A DNA stretch of 18,872 nucleotides from DATLFP01 sp035540955 (GCA_035540955.1 DATLFP010000125.1:1-18872), one strand, 5' to 3'; positions 5,259 to 13,558 are shown, numbered from the stretch's first letter. Notes: a model not told the origin generated them from the letters alone. Numbers and translations are program-made.

Positions 5259-7516
5259 CCGCCGCCTCTCGGTCGGCACCACCCGAGACCGTCTCGGCGC
5301 CTCCGGCGTCAGCGAGTGGTCCTTCGTGGGCTCGGCCGGTAGGGGCCATCGCGCTCACCGCCGTCCTCGTTGCCGGGGTGGCCGGCTCCGTCCTCGCGTA
5401 CACCTTCGAACGGCACTGGCACGCCCGTGACGTCAACGAGCGGCTCGCCCTCGTCAGCAACGACGTCAAGAACCAGCTTCAGGACCTGGTCGACGTGCAG
5501 ATCGGTGCGACCGAGGCAACCGCGGCAGCGCTGTCGGTCGACCCGTACCTCGACCGCGCCGCGTTCCGGCGGTATGCCAGCCGCCTGCGGGCCCACTACT
5601 CGACGCTGCTCGGCGTGGGCTACGTGCGTCGGGTGGCCACCGCCGATCTCGCTGCATTCGTCGACGCAGCCCGGCGCGACGGTGCACCCGGATTCCCGCA
5701 GCCCGATGCCGGAGCACGCGACGAGCTGGCCGTCATCCTCTACAACGAGCCGGCCGAGCAGCTGCGAGGGTCGTGGGGATTCGATCTTCGCAGCGAGGCA
5801 CCGCCCTCCGAGGCCATCGACCGAGCGGCGTCGTCCGGTGGCGCTGCCCTCACGGCGCGCGTCGTGCTCGCCGTCGATCGTTCTCTGGCGCCCGACTCGC
5901 AGCCCGCGGGGTTCGTGATCTACGCGCCCGTCTTCGAGCCCGGCGCCCAGCCGACGAGTCCGGCCGACCGCCGCGCCTCGATCGTGGGATGGGTCAACGT
6001 CCCGTTCCGCGCGCAGGACCTGCTCGACCAGGTGCGGGTTCCACCCGGCATCGAGCTGGCCCTCGACGATGGCAGCCGTGGTGACCTCCTCGCCGGGCAG
6101 CCGGCAGGTGATGGTGCCGTGCCGGCATCCCGGCTCGCGATCGAGGCGCTCGACCGCACCTGGTGGCTGGAGGTGAGGGCGATGTCGGGCTTCGCGGCTG
6201 ACGTCGCCGACCGCTCCGTGCCGGCGTTCGCCCTGGGCCTGATGCTCACGACGGTCCTGGTCGGGCTCGTGGCCCTCCTGGCCCGGGGCAATCGCCGGTG
6301 GACGGACGCCGCCCAGACCGCCGGGCGCTCGCTGACGGCGTCGGAGGAGCGACTGCGGAGCGCCCAGCAGCGCGAGGAGGCGGACCGAGCCCTGCTGTCG
6401 TCGATCGTGGCGACGACCGACGACGCCATCGTGACCGCAGCTGCCGACGGGACCGTCACCTCCTGGAACGCCGGAGCGGCTCGGCTCTACGGCTGGTCAG
6501 CACCCGAGGTGATCGGCCGTCCGCTGGCGCGACTGCTCCCCGTCGAGCCGGACGGACCCGTCGAGGTGCCGGCCACCGAGGGCACCGGCGACCGCATCCA
6601 CCAGCGCACCGCCCGTCATCATCGTGCGGACGGAGAGCCGATCGACGTGTCGGTGATGGTCTCACCGCTTCCCGGAGTCAGCGGCCTGCCCGGCGGTGCG
6701 TCCTACATCATCCGCGACGTGTCCGACGAGGTCAGGAGCCAGGCCGCGCTCGCCGCGTACGCAGCCGAGCTCGAGCGATCGAACCGCGAGCTCGAGGAGT
6801 TCGCCACCATCGTCTCCCACGACCTCTCCGAGCCACTGCGGGTGGTCGGTGGCTACGTCGGGCTCATCACCCACCGCTACGCGCTCGGCCGACCGGTCGA
6901 TCGGGCGCTCATCGATCACCTGGGGGCGATCAGTGCCGGCGTCGAACGGTTGCGGCAGCTGATCGAGGGGTTTCTCGAGCTCTCGCGCCTGCGCGCCGAT
7001 GGCAGCCGGCTTGGCCCCGTCGCTCTCGACGACGTCGTCACAACCGCCATGGCGAACCTGGCGACGGCGATCAACGACGCGGGCGCGACCATCGACGTCG
7101 GGCCGCTCCCGACGGTGTGGGGGGACCGCTCGCAGCTCGTCCAGCTCATGCAGAACCTCATCGGCAACGCCGTGCGCTTCCACGAACCCGGCCACTTGCC
7201 CCGCGTCGAGATCGCCGCCGAGCCCGATCCGGCCACCGACCGCTGGACGATCGCGGTGAGCGACGACGGGATCGGCATCCCCCCGGAGCACCAGGATCGG
7301 ATCTTCGGGATGTTCCGCCGTCTCCATCCCACCGACCGCTTCGAGGGGAGCGGGATCGGCCTGGCCGTGTGCCGCCGGATCGTCGACCTGCACGGAGGCG
7401 TGATCAGCGTCGAGTCCCTCCCGGGCATCGGATCGACGTTCCGCGTCACGCTCAACGGCACCGGCGCCGCCGGTGCTGATCAGCTTCTTCACCACCGGGA
7501 GGTGGCTCACGCGTGA
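5255..7516 (+). CDS. Membrane CHASE-PAS sensor histidine kinase
   Basis: This 753-residue kinase has a membrane helix (about 28-50) and a CHASE-type extracellular sensor (about 75-300; for example LLGVGYVRRV and GFVIYAPVF). A second helix (324-344), a PAS domain (about 376-490), a short coiled coil, HisKA and HATPase follow. The phosphorylated His522 lies in IVSHDLSEPLR, the variant seen in phytochrome-like and other PAS kinases. The ATPase boxes are intact: NLIGNAVRF (Asn638), DDGIGIP (670-676) and GSGIGLAVCRR. It senses an external small molecule, so far unknown, and can phosphorylate receiver domains. The start ATG overlaps the previous stop (ATGA), and its own stop overlaps the cyclase start (GTGA). 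The REC domain of the cyclase is the obvious partner. Confidence 0.9.
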   Translation: MTAASRSAPPETVSAPPASASGPSWARPVGAIALTAVLVAGVAGSVLAYTFERHWHARDVNERLALVSNDVKNQLQDLVDVQIGATEATAAALSVDPYLDRAAFRRYASRLRAHYSTLLGVGYVRRVATADLAAFVDAARRDGAPGFPQPDAGARDELAVILYNEPAEQLRGSWGFDLRSEAPPSEAIDRAASSGGAALTARVVLAVDRSLAPDSQPAGFVIYAPVFEPGAQPTSPADRRASIVGWVNVPFRAQDLLDQVRVPPGIELALDDGSRGDLLAGQPAGDGAVPASRLAIEALDRTWWLEVRAMSGFAADVADRSVPAFALGLMLTTVLVGLVALLARGNRRWTDAAQTAGRSLTASEERLRSAQQREEADRALLSSIVATTDDAIVTAAADGTVTSWNAGAARLYGWSAPEVIGRPLARLLPVEPDGPVEVPATEGTGDRIHQRTARHHRADGEPIDVSVMVSPLPGVSGLPGGASYIIRDVSDEVRSQAALAAYAAELERSNRELEEFATIVSHDLSEPLRVVGGYVGLITHRYALGRPVDRALIDHLGAISAGVERLRQLIEGFLELSRLRADGSRLGPVALDDVVTTAMANLATAINDAGATIDVGPLPTVWGDRSQLVQLMQNLIGNAVRFHEPGHLPRVEIAAEPDPATDRWTIAVSDDGIGIPPEHQDRIFGMFRRLHPTDRFEGSGIGLAVCRRIVDLHGGVISVESLPGIGSTFRVTLNGTGAAGADQLLHHREVAHA

Positions 7517-9243
7517 CGATCACCCAGCTACGCAACCAGCTCCTGCTGGTGGAGGACGACAGCGCGTGGGCGGCGCTCACTCGTGAGGCATTCCTCGAGG
7601 TTGCGCCCGAGTTCCGGATCGAGGTCGCACCCGACGGCGGCACGGCAGTGGCCAGGCTCGAGGAGCCCGACGCGCCCGCCATCGTCCTGCTCGATCTCAA
7701 CATGCCGGGAACGGACGGGCGCGAGGTGCTGCGGGCCATCGGCAAGCTGCCCGAGGGCGGGAAGCCGACGGTGGTCGTCCTGTCCGCATCGGTCTCGAGC
7801 CGCGACCGCGCCTTGGCGGCCGAGCTCGGCGCGGTCGCCTACGTCACCAAGCCCACGACGTTCACGGCGCTGTGCCAGATGGCAGAGGCGATCGCCGAAG
7901 ACCGGCTCGACGAGCTGAACGAGAGCGCCCCGCCCGGGGCGCTGAGCGACGACGATCCCCCGCCGGCGCCGACGATCACCAACCCTCGCGTCGCCTTCGT
8001 GAGCGGCCACGACCCGAGCATGCCCTCCCGCTTGCTCGCCGCGGGATTCGACGTTCACGCCGTCGCATCCGTCGACGACCTCCCCGGCCTGATGGTCGGC
8101 CCGATCGACTGCATCGTCCTCGATCTCGATGCACCCGGCGCACGGCGCAACGAGGCGGTCAGGGCGGCGAGTGCCATCGCCTCCGGCGTTCCGATCGTCG
8201 CCATCGGAGGGAAGGCGACCGAAGCGGGCGAGCTCGCCACGCTCGCGGCCGGGGCGGCGGACGTGGTCTCCGCCGGCCACGCCACCCAGGAGGTGCTCCA
8301 GCGCACGATCCGCTTTGCGGTGGAGCGGACAGCGCTGAGCTCAGCGCTGTCCCAGCAGCAGCGGTTTCTCGATGCCGTGCTCGACAGCGTGGATGCGGCC
8401 ATCGTTGCCTGTGACGCCGGCGGCCACCTCCGGATCGTCAACGCTGCCGCGGAGGTGCTTCACGGCCGGCCCGCCGACCCCAGACTCCCGTCGCAGGAGT
8501 GGGCGACCGCCTACCAGCTCGTCGACATGGAGACCGGGACATACCTGACGACGTCGGAGGTCCCCCTCGCGCGGGCCCTGGCCGGCGAGCGTGTGGACGA
8601 CGCCGAAGTCGGCGTCGTCGATGCCACCGGCGCCGTGCGTCGTTGCGTCGTCCGCGGTCAGCCCCTGCGGGACGCAGATGGTGCCGCGCTCGGGGCCGTG
8701 GTCGTGTTCCACGACGTCACCGAGCAGCGGCGGCTGGAGGGCGCGCTCTCGCACATGGCGATGCACGATCCTCTGACCGGCCTGCCCAATCGGCGCCTGA
8801 CCCTCGACCGCATCGGCCACGCCATCGACCGAAACACGCGCGGCCCGGGCGCCACGGCGGTGCTCTACATCGACCTCGACCGGTTCAAGGAGGTGAACGA
8901 CCGTGATGGACACGCCGCCGGTGACGCCCAGCTGAAGGTGGTGGCCGAACGCCTCCTCGTTGCAGTGCGTCCTGGCGACACCGTTGGTCGCCTGGGCGGC
9001 GACGAGTTCGTGGTCGTTGCCGAGGCGCTCCCTGACACCGAGGCGGCGTTGGCGCTCGCTGACCGCGTCCACGCCGCGCTGCGTGACGTCACTGCGAGCA
9101 TCGGGATCGTCCTGGTGAGGGTCCCTCGCGACGTCGATGACGTCCTGCGGGACGCGGACGCCGCCATGTACGTCGCCAAGCGCAGCGGGGGCGGGCGCAG
9201 CCAGGTGGCGGCCATCGATCGGTCAGTCGGGCACGCGAGCTGA
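7513..9243 (+). CDS. REC-pseudoREC-PAS-GGDEF response regulator, diguanylate cyclase
   Basis: This 576-residue enzyme is expected to make cyclic di-GMP from two GTP. REC1 (about 8-130) has the acidic pocket (Asp15, Asp16), phosphoacceptor Asp61 in LLDLNMPG, and Lys113 in VTKP. A second receiver-like domain (about 159-268) keeps Asp204 (VLDLDAP) but lacks the paired N-terminal acids and the Lys, so it is probably not phosphorylated. A PAS domain follows (about 281-405), then GGDEF (about 410-570). The active-site motif GGDEF (495-499) is intact, and an RxxD inhibitory site (RPGD, 486-489) lies at the canonical five residues upstream. The enzyme should thus be active, feedback-inhibited and phosphorylation-controlled. 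No EAL or HD-GYP domain is present. The GTG start overlaps the stop of the upstream kinase, which supports one signalling unit. Confidence 0.92.
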   Translation: MTITQLRNQLLLVEDDSAWAALTREAFLEVAPEFRIEVAPDGGTAVARLEEPDAPAIVLLDLNMPGTDGREVLRAIGKLPEGGKPTVVVLSASVSSRDRALAAELGAVAYVTKPTTFTALCQMAEAIAEDRLDELNESAPPGALSDDDPPPAPTITNPRVAFVSGHDPSMPSRLLAAGFDVHAVASVDDLPGLMVGPIDCIVLDLDAPGARRNEAVRAASAIASGVPIVAIGGKATEAGELATLAAGAADVVSAGHATQEVLQRTIRFAVERTALSSALSQQQRFLDAVLDSVDAAIVACDAGGHLRIVNAAAEVLHGRPADPRLPSQEWATAYQLVDMETGTYLTTSEVPLARALAGERVDDAEVGVVDATGAVRRCVVRGQPLRDADGAALGAVVVFHDVTEQRRLEGALSHMAMHDPLTGLPNRRLTLDRIGHAIDRNTRGPGATAVLYIDLDRFKEVNDRDGHAAGDAQLKVVAERLLVAVRPGDTVGRLGGDEFVVVAEALPDTEAALALADRVHAALRDVTASIGIVLVRVPRDVDDVLRDADAAMYVAKRSGGGRSQVAAIDRSVGHAS

Positions 9244-9253
9244 TCGATCGTCG

Positions 9254-9919
9254 TCAGAAGCCTTCGAGCAGCCCCGCCTGACGGGCGACGGCCACGGCCT
9301 CGAGCTGGGAGTGAGCGCCGAGCTTCATCAGAACGTTGCGCACATACCCGCGGCAGGTGTGGATGCGGATGCCCAGCTGCCGGGCGATCGTCTGCGGATC
9401 GAGCCCGGCCCCGAGCAGGGCGAGCACCTCACGCTCCCGATCCGTGAGCTCGGGCGCCCACGCCCTCCCCTCGAGCGCGCCCTCGTTCTGGACGCGCGTT
9501 CGCAGCGAGCTGATCGTGTGGTCGTCGATCTGCATCCCATCGGCCGACCGGTGCCGGATGGCAGCGAGGATGGACTCGAACGGCGTGTCCTTGGCAAGGA
9601 AGCCGTCGGCGCCCGCTGCGACGGCCCGCACGAACATGTCGAGGTCCGCGAGACCGGTCAGCACCACGACCGACGTCTCGGGACGCAGCGCCTTGACCCG
9701 GCGGGTCCCCTCGATGCCGTCGACATCGGGGAGGTCGATGTCCATGAGCACCACGTCGGCCCCGTCTTGGTCCAGGAGCGCGAGCCCCTCGGCGACGGTC
9801 TCGACACTGGCCACGCACTCGATGTCGTCTTCGACGCTGAGGGCGATCTTCATGGCCTCGTTGAACGACCGCTGGTCCTCGATGCAGAGCACTCGGATCG
9901 GCGGGGCGGTTGTCGTCAC
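9254..9919 (-). CDS. NarL/LuxR-family response regulator
   Basis: This 221-residue DNA-binding regulator has an N-terminal receiver domain with Glu14/Asp15, phosphoacceptor Asp60 (VVLMDIDLP), Thr88 and Lys110. A LuxR-type helix-turn-helix begins at about residue 157 (LTDREREVLALLGAG). The recognition-helix region reads HTCRGYVRNVLMKLGAHSQL, nearly the same as in the regulator at 12902, so both probably bind the same DNA sequence. The GTG start lies one base after the stop of the upstream kinase gene, with GGAGG upstream. This makes it the second gene of a kinase-regulator operon. It converges on the diguanylate cyclase with only ten bases between stops, leaving little room for a terminator. 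Confidence 0.92.
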   Translation of the reverse strand: MTTTAPPIRVLCIEDQRSFNEAMKIALSVEDDIECVASVETVAEGLALLDQDGADVVLMDIDLPDVDGIEGTRRVKALRPETSVVVLTGLADLDMFVRAVAAGADGFLAKDTPFESILAAIRHRSADGMQIDDHTISSLRTRVQNEGALEGRAWAPELTDREREVLALLGAGLDPQTIARQLGIRIHTCRGYVRNVLMKLGAHSQLEAVAVARQAGLLEGF

Positions 9920-9920
9920 T

Positions 9921-11522
9921 TCATGCCTCCGGGAGCATGAGCCTGAACGCCGAACCGTGCGGATCGACGGGCTCGTAGGTGAGCGTGCCGTTCATCGCCT
10001 CGGCGAGACGCCGGCTGAGGGCGAGCCCGATACCCAACCCACCGGATCGGCTCCCGCCGCGGACGAAGGGCTCGAACGCCCGCTCGCCGATGGCTGGTGG
10101 AACCCCGTCGCCGTCGTCGGTCACTTCCATCCAGACCTGACCGTGGCCGTCGGCGCGGGCGGCGATGACGATGTCGGGCCCCCCGTGGCGGACGGCGTTG
10201 GTGACGAGGTTGTCGACGATCTCGGTCAAGGCCACGGGATCGGCACGCACGAACAGCCGATCAGGGATGTCGACCTGGACGGGACGATCGCGGTCGCCGA
10301 TCGCGAGGTTGCCAACCGCGAGATGGACCACCGGGGCGAGGTCGAGATGCTCCAGCACGACCTGGGGACCGGCGCCGTCGACCCCGGCCAGACCAGCCAG
10401 GTTGGCCACGATCCCGCGCAGCTGCACCATCGACCGGTCAGCGGTGGCGAACAGGGCGTCACGGTTCTGCTCACCGAGCCGATCACTCCGCCTCGAGAGC
10501 GCCGAGAGCGCCACACCGACGGCGGCCAGCGGGCTGCGGAGCTCGTGGACAGCTGTGGCTGCGAACGCCGATGTCTCCCCGTCGACGCGCTCCGATCGGC
10601 CCTCCAGCTCGAGTCGCTCCAGGGCCCGACCGAGGTGATCGCCGGTGTCGGCGAGGGCGGCCCGCAGGTCGTCGCCCACTGTGATCGCCGTGGCCGCCAG
10701 GAGCTCGACGACGCCCGTCACCTCCGCCCCCGAGCGGATGGGTATCCCGATCCAGACCCGCAGGCATGGCGCGCAGTCGGCGCGCACGACGGGCCGTCCG
10801 CCGGCACCGTGGACGACGACGCCATGGGCGCGCTGCACCCGCCGCACGCGCACACCCGTTCGGTGTCCGAAGGAACGTCGCTCTGCCGCGGCGGCGCACG
10901 GCGCCGAACCGACCTGGACCTCTGCCCTGGTCACCGGGGTGCCGTCGCGACCGAGGAGGTGGGCGAGCGCAAGGTCGCTGCCTGTCCCTTCGCACAGGGC
11001 GCGCAGCACCCGCTCGAGCAGCTCCTCGACCTCATCCGCCTCCACGATGGCCCGCCCCGCGTCGTGGAGGAGACCGAGGATCCGCTGCTCCTCGCGGACG
11101 TGGCGAGCGACCGCCTCAGTGGCGTCAGCCGGCAACCCCACCGGCTCCGACAGGGGACGGATGGTCCCGACCGCGATCCGACCGAGACGGGGATCGTCCT
11201 CGATGACGACATCGACCCGAACGAGGACCGCGGTGCCGTCGCGGCGCAGATAGCGCTTCTCGAGCCCGTAGCGACCGAGCAAGCCCTCGAAGGCCCGGTG
11301 GATCAGATCCTGACCGACGCCGATGTCATCAGGGTGGGTGATCTCCTCCAGGGAGCGGCCGAGGAGCTCATGCTGGTTCTCGTACCCGAGCAGCTGCACC
11401 AGAGCGGTGTTGGCCGAGACCACCTCCAAGGAGGGCGTCACGGCGATCACGGCTGGCCTCGGACGACGTGACCTCTCACGGTCGCGCGCCGGGCCGCAGT
11501 CGGACGGTGCATCGCGGACCAC
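9921..11522 (-). CDS. PAS-GAF sensor histidine kinase
   Basis: This 533-residue kinase has no membrane helix and should be cytoplasmic. It has a PAS domain (about 24-125; LLGYENQHELLGRS), a GAF domain (about 140-300), HisKA with His326 (TAVHELRSPLAAVG) and an intact HATPase (TNAVRHGG with Asn442, DDGDGVP 469-475, GGLGIGLALSRR). The GAF domain contains a CxxC pair (Cys250, Cys253; ADCAPCLRVW), which could respond to redox or bind a metal; that is a guess. The start is taken as GTG 11522, in frame with PAS; no clear ribosome binding site precedes it, so the start is uncertain. It is coupled to the NarL-type regulator downstream, its likely partner, and is divergent from a paralogous pair. Confidence 0.87.
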   Translation of the reverse strand: MVRDAPSDCGPARDRERSRRPRPAVIAVTPSLEVVSANTALVQLLGYENQHELLGRSLEEITHPDDIGVGQDLIHRAFEGLLGRYGLEKRYLRRDGTAVLVRVDVVIEDDPRLGRIAVGTIRPLSEPVGLPADATEAVARHVREEQRILGLLHDAGRAIVEADEVEELLERVLRALCEGTGSDLALAHLLGRDGTPVTRAEVQVGSAPCAAAAERRSFGHRTGVRVRRVQRAHGVVVHGAGGRPVVRADCAPCLRVWIGIPIRSGAEVTGVVELLAATAITVGDDLRAALADTGDHLGRALERLELEGRSERVDGETSAFAATAVHELRSPLAAVGVALSALSRRSDRLGEQNRDALFATADRSMVQLRGIVANLAGLAGVDGAGPQVVLEHLDLAPVVHLAVGNLAIGDRDRPVQVDIPDRLFVRADPVALTEIVDNLVTNAVRHGGPDIVIAARADGHGQVWMEVTDDGDGVPPAIGERAFEPFVRGGSRSGGLGIGLALSRRLAEAMNGTLTYEPVDPHGSAFRLMLPEA

Positions 11523-11558
11523 GTGCCCATCAAACCCAGATGCAAAGGGTTGGCGTCA

Positions 11559-11581
11559 GGGTCATTCGTCCCGAACGACCC
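11559..11581. promoter_or_regulatory. Imperfect 23-base inverted repeat between the divergent kinase genes
   Basis: The arms GGGTCATTCG and CGAACGACCC are complementary except at one position and enclose the loop TCC. The repeat lies 37-59 bases upstream of the minus-strand kinase start. It may be an operator or a 5' leader hairpin for that kinase. No partner protein can be assigned. Confidence 0.35.
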
Positions 11582-11590
11582 TCCGAATGG

Positions 11591-11606
11591 CCCCCACAAC
11601 TTGGGG
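11591..11606 (+). promoter_or_regulatory. G/C-tract palindrome B (CCCC-N8-GGGG) between the divergent kinase operons
   Basis: CCCCCACAACTTGGGG lies between the two divergent kinase-regulator operons. On the plus strand 23 bases separate its end from the TACGGT -10 element, identical to the spacing at site A. The GGGG is followed by TGT in both cases. A further CCCC follows after six bases. Confidence 0.5.
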
Positions 11607-11629
11607 TGTTGGCCCCGGCAACCCGGGCG

Positions 11630-11635
11630 TACGGT
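11630..11635 (+). promoter_or_regulatory. -10 element TACGGT of the kinase/regulator operon at 11673
   Basis: TACGGT fits TANNNT. Transcription would start near 11641, at the beginning of the strong ribosome binding site AAGGAGG (11641-11647), giving an extremely short leader of about 12 bases. Confidence 0.4.
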
Positions 11636-11652
11636 CGTCGAAGGAGGCATCG

Positions 11653-11676
11653 ATGCGGCGACGGACGACCAGATGA
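11653..11676 (+). CDS. Possible seven-codon leader ORF (MRRRTTR)
   Basis: The strong ribosome binding site AAGGAGG (11641-11647) is five bases from ATG 11653. That ATG is not in the kinase frame: it opens a seven-codon reading frame, MRRRTTR, rich in arginine. The stop codon overlaps the kinase ATG 11673 as ATGA. The kinase start itself has no ribosome binding site at a usable distance. Translation of the kinase would then depend on ribosomes finishing the leader. The alternative is a sequence error of one or two bases that separates the kinase from its real start. Confidence 0.4.
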   Translation: MRRRTTR

Positions 11677-12905
11677 TCGCCGGAGCGAGCGATGGCGGCT
11701 TCGACGGCCGCCTGCTCGTCGACCTCCTCGACCGCACCGCCGACGCCGTCGATGCCTCAGACGACGCCGATGGAGCCCTGCTCGGCGCGGTCAGGACCGT
11801 GTGTCGTCACCTGGGCACGCCGCTCGGTTCCGCGTACCTGATCGCCCCCGACCAGTCCCTCGATCTGCGCGCCGTCCACCTCGACGACGCCGCTCATCCC
11901 CGGCTCACCCGGCTGCGGTCCCGAACCGAAGCGTTCCGGCCGTCGGTCGGCGAGCCACTGCCGGGCACCGTCGCTGCATCAGGTCGGCCGATGGTCGTGC
12001 CCGACATCGTCGCTCATCCCGGGTTCGCTCGCGGTCGCGACGACGCCGATCGAGCGAGCCGGACGTGGATCGGATTCCCGATCCACGTCAGCTCGGGTGT
12101 CTCCGGCGTGGTCGAGCTCTTCGCCGCCGGCGTGCACCACGTCGATGACGTCGTGCTCTCCGCCCTCCATCACGTGGGCGCCCAGGTGGGTCACGCGGTC
12201 GAGCGTCACCGGTTCGGGGCCCACCTCGCCGTGCTGGAGCAGGCCAGGACGGCGTTCCTCGGTCGCGCCGCTCACGAGCTGCGCACGCCCGTGGGCACCC
12301 TGAGCCTGGCTCTCACCACCTTGATCGAAAGGGGTGACCGACTCGGTGCGGACGACCGGCAGCAGCTGCTCGCGACCGCGGGCGCCACGCTCGATCACCT
12401 CCGGGCGCTCACCGGCAGCCTGTTGGAGCTCACCGAGCTCGAGAGCAACCTGGATCCGTCGGCCACCGCCCCGGTGGCCGTGCGTCCACTGCTCGAGCAG
12501 CTCGTGGCGACCTTGCCGCCCGATCTGGCTGCCCGGGTGGTGGTCGACGTGCCCCAGGACGACGTCGTCGTCCATGCCGACGCGACCGCGCTCGACCGGA
12601 TCCTGCACGGACTCTTCGTGAACGCGTGGCAGCACGGAGGTCCGACGATCGTCGTCGAGCTCGCCGCCGACCGCGATCGGGTGACGATCGCGGTGACCGA
12701 CGACGGGCCGGGAGTGGCGCCCGAGATGGTGCCGTCGCTGTTCGAGCCCTTCACCCGACGTCGAGGCACCAACTCCAACGGTCTCGGGCTCGGGCTGGCG
12801 GTCAGCCGTCGCCTGGCCGAGAGCTTCGGCGCCACGCTCACCTATGCGCCCGCCGACCCGACCGGGTCGCGCTTCGAGGTCGTCGTACCGAGGGAGCCAG
12901 CATGA
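11673..12905 (+). CDS. GAF-domain sensor histidine kinase
   Basis: This 410-residue cytoplasmic kinase has an N-terminal GAF domain (about 20-180; LGSAYLIAPD and RTWIGFPIHVSSGVSGVVEL), HisKA with His201 (RAAHELRTPVGTL) and an intact HATPase (FVNAWQHGG with Asn317, DDGPGVAP 343-350, GLGLGLAVSRR). It is a paralogue of the kinases at 4170 and 9921 and is closest in layout to the first of these, but here the ATP-binding motifs are intact. The frame is open upstream to GTG 11523, but this would run through palindrome B and the -10 element. ATG 11673 is chosen because it overlaps the stop of a leader ORF that has a perfect ribosome binding site. Its stop overlaps the next regulator by four bases. 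Confidence 0.87.
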   Translation: MIAGASDGGFDGRLLVDLLDRTADAVDASDDADGALLGAVRTVCRHLGTPLGSAYLIAPDQSLDLRAVHLDDAAHPRLTRLRSRTEAFRPSVGEPLPGTVAASGRPMVVPDIVAHPGFARGRDDADRASRTWIGFPIHVSSGVSGVVELFAAGVHHVDDVVLSALHHVGAQVGHAVERHRFGAHLAVLEQARTAFLGRAAHELRTPVGTLSLALTTLIERGDRLGADDRQQLLATAGATLDHLRALTGSLLELTELESNLDPSATAPVAVRPLLEQLVATLPPDLAARVVVDVPQDDVVVHADATALDRILHGLFVNAWQHGGPTIVVELAADRDRVTIAVTDDGPGVAPEMVPSLFEPFTRRRGTNSNGLGLGLAVSRRLAESFGATLTYAPADPTGSRFEVVVPREPA

Positions 12906-13555
12906 GCACCGACCTCAGGATCCTGTGCGTCGATGACCAGCGAGCGTTCGTCGAGGCGCTGTCCATCGCCCTCAACGCCGAGCGCGGTCTCGCCGTCGTG
13001 GCCACCGCCCCCGACATCGACACCGCTCTGCAGATCGTGGCGAGCGAGCCGGTCGACGTCGTCGTCATGGACGTCGACCTCCCTCGCGTAGACGGAATCG
13101 AAGGCACCCGCCAGATCAAGCGGCTCCGCCCCGATGTGCGGGTGGTGGTGCTCACCGCCTTCGCCAGCCTGGACGGCACCGCTCGGGCCATCGCCGCCGG
13201 TGCCGACGCCTACCTGTCGAAGGACACACCGATGGATGAGGTGGCCCGGACGGTGCGGGCGCCGTCCGATCGACCGCTTGCGCTCGACCAGCGCGCCATC
13301 GACACCCTGCGGGACACCGTTGACCCCGTCGTCAACGCCGAGCGCCGCATGCGGCTGACCGACCGGGAGCGGGAGATCCTCGCCCTGCTCGCCACCGGGC
13401 TCGACTCCCGGCTGATCGCGCAACAGCTCCACATCGGCACCCAGACGTGTCGCGGCTACATCCGCAACGTGCTCACGAAGCTCGGCGCCCACTCCCAGCT
13501 GGAGGCAGTGGCGGTGGCCCGGCGCCGCGGGATCCTGCAGTCTCGCGCCAGCTGA
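12902..13555 (+). CDS. NarL/LuxR-family response regulator
   Basis: This 217-residue regulator has a receiver domain with Asp11/Asp12, phosphoacceptor Asp57 (VVVMDVDLP), Thr85 and Lys107. It also has a LuxR-type helix-turn-helix (LTDREREILALLATG, then QTCRGYIRNVLTKLGAHSQL). It is the partner of the upstream kinase, whose stop overlaps this ATG (ATGA). The C-terminal half is nearly identical to that of the regulator at 9254. The VDLPRVDGIEGTRQIKRLRP segment is also close to it, so these are recent paralogues. The gene ends three bases before the convergent sortase stop. Likely targets are the G/C-tract palindromes in this window, which is inference. Confidence 0.92.
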   Translation: MSTDLRILCVDDQRAFVEALSIALNAERGLAVVATAPDIDTALQIVASEPVDVVVMDVDLPRVDGIEGTRQIKRLRPDVRVVVLTAFASLDGTARAIAAGADAYLSKDTPMDEVARTVRAPSDRPLALDQRAIDTLRDTVDPVVNAERRMRLTDREREILALLATGLDSRLIAQQLHIGTQTCRGYIRNVLTKLGAHSQLEAVAVARRRGILQSRAS

Positions 13556-13558
13556 CCG

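Noticed and set aside
9336..11471. A 711-codon open frame on the plus strand opposite the kinase/regulator pair
   Set aside because: It is antisense to two genes with complete, recognisable domains; its translation is low-complexity with no motifs and reflects high GC.
11523..11672. N-terminal extension of the GAF kinase to GTG 11523
   Set aside because: It would run through palindrome B, the -10 element and the ribosome binding site, and the added residues show no domain.
12626..12901. Longer form of the second response regulator starting at 12626
   Set aside because: The added residues are the shadow of the kinase ATPase domain; ATG 12902 gives a standard-length regulator with the usual ATGA overlap.
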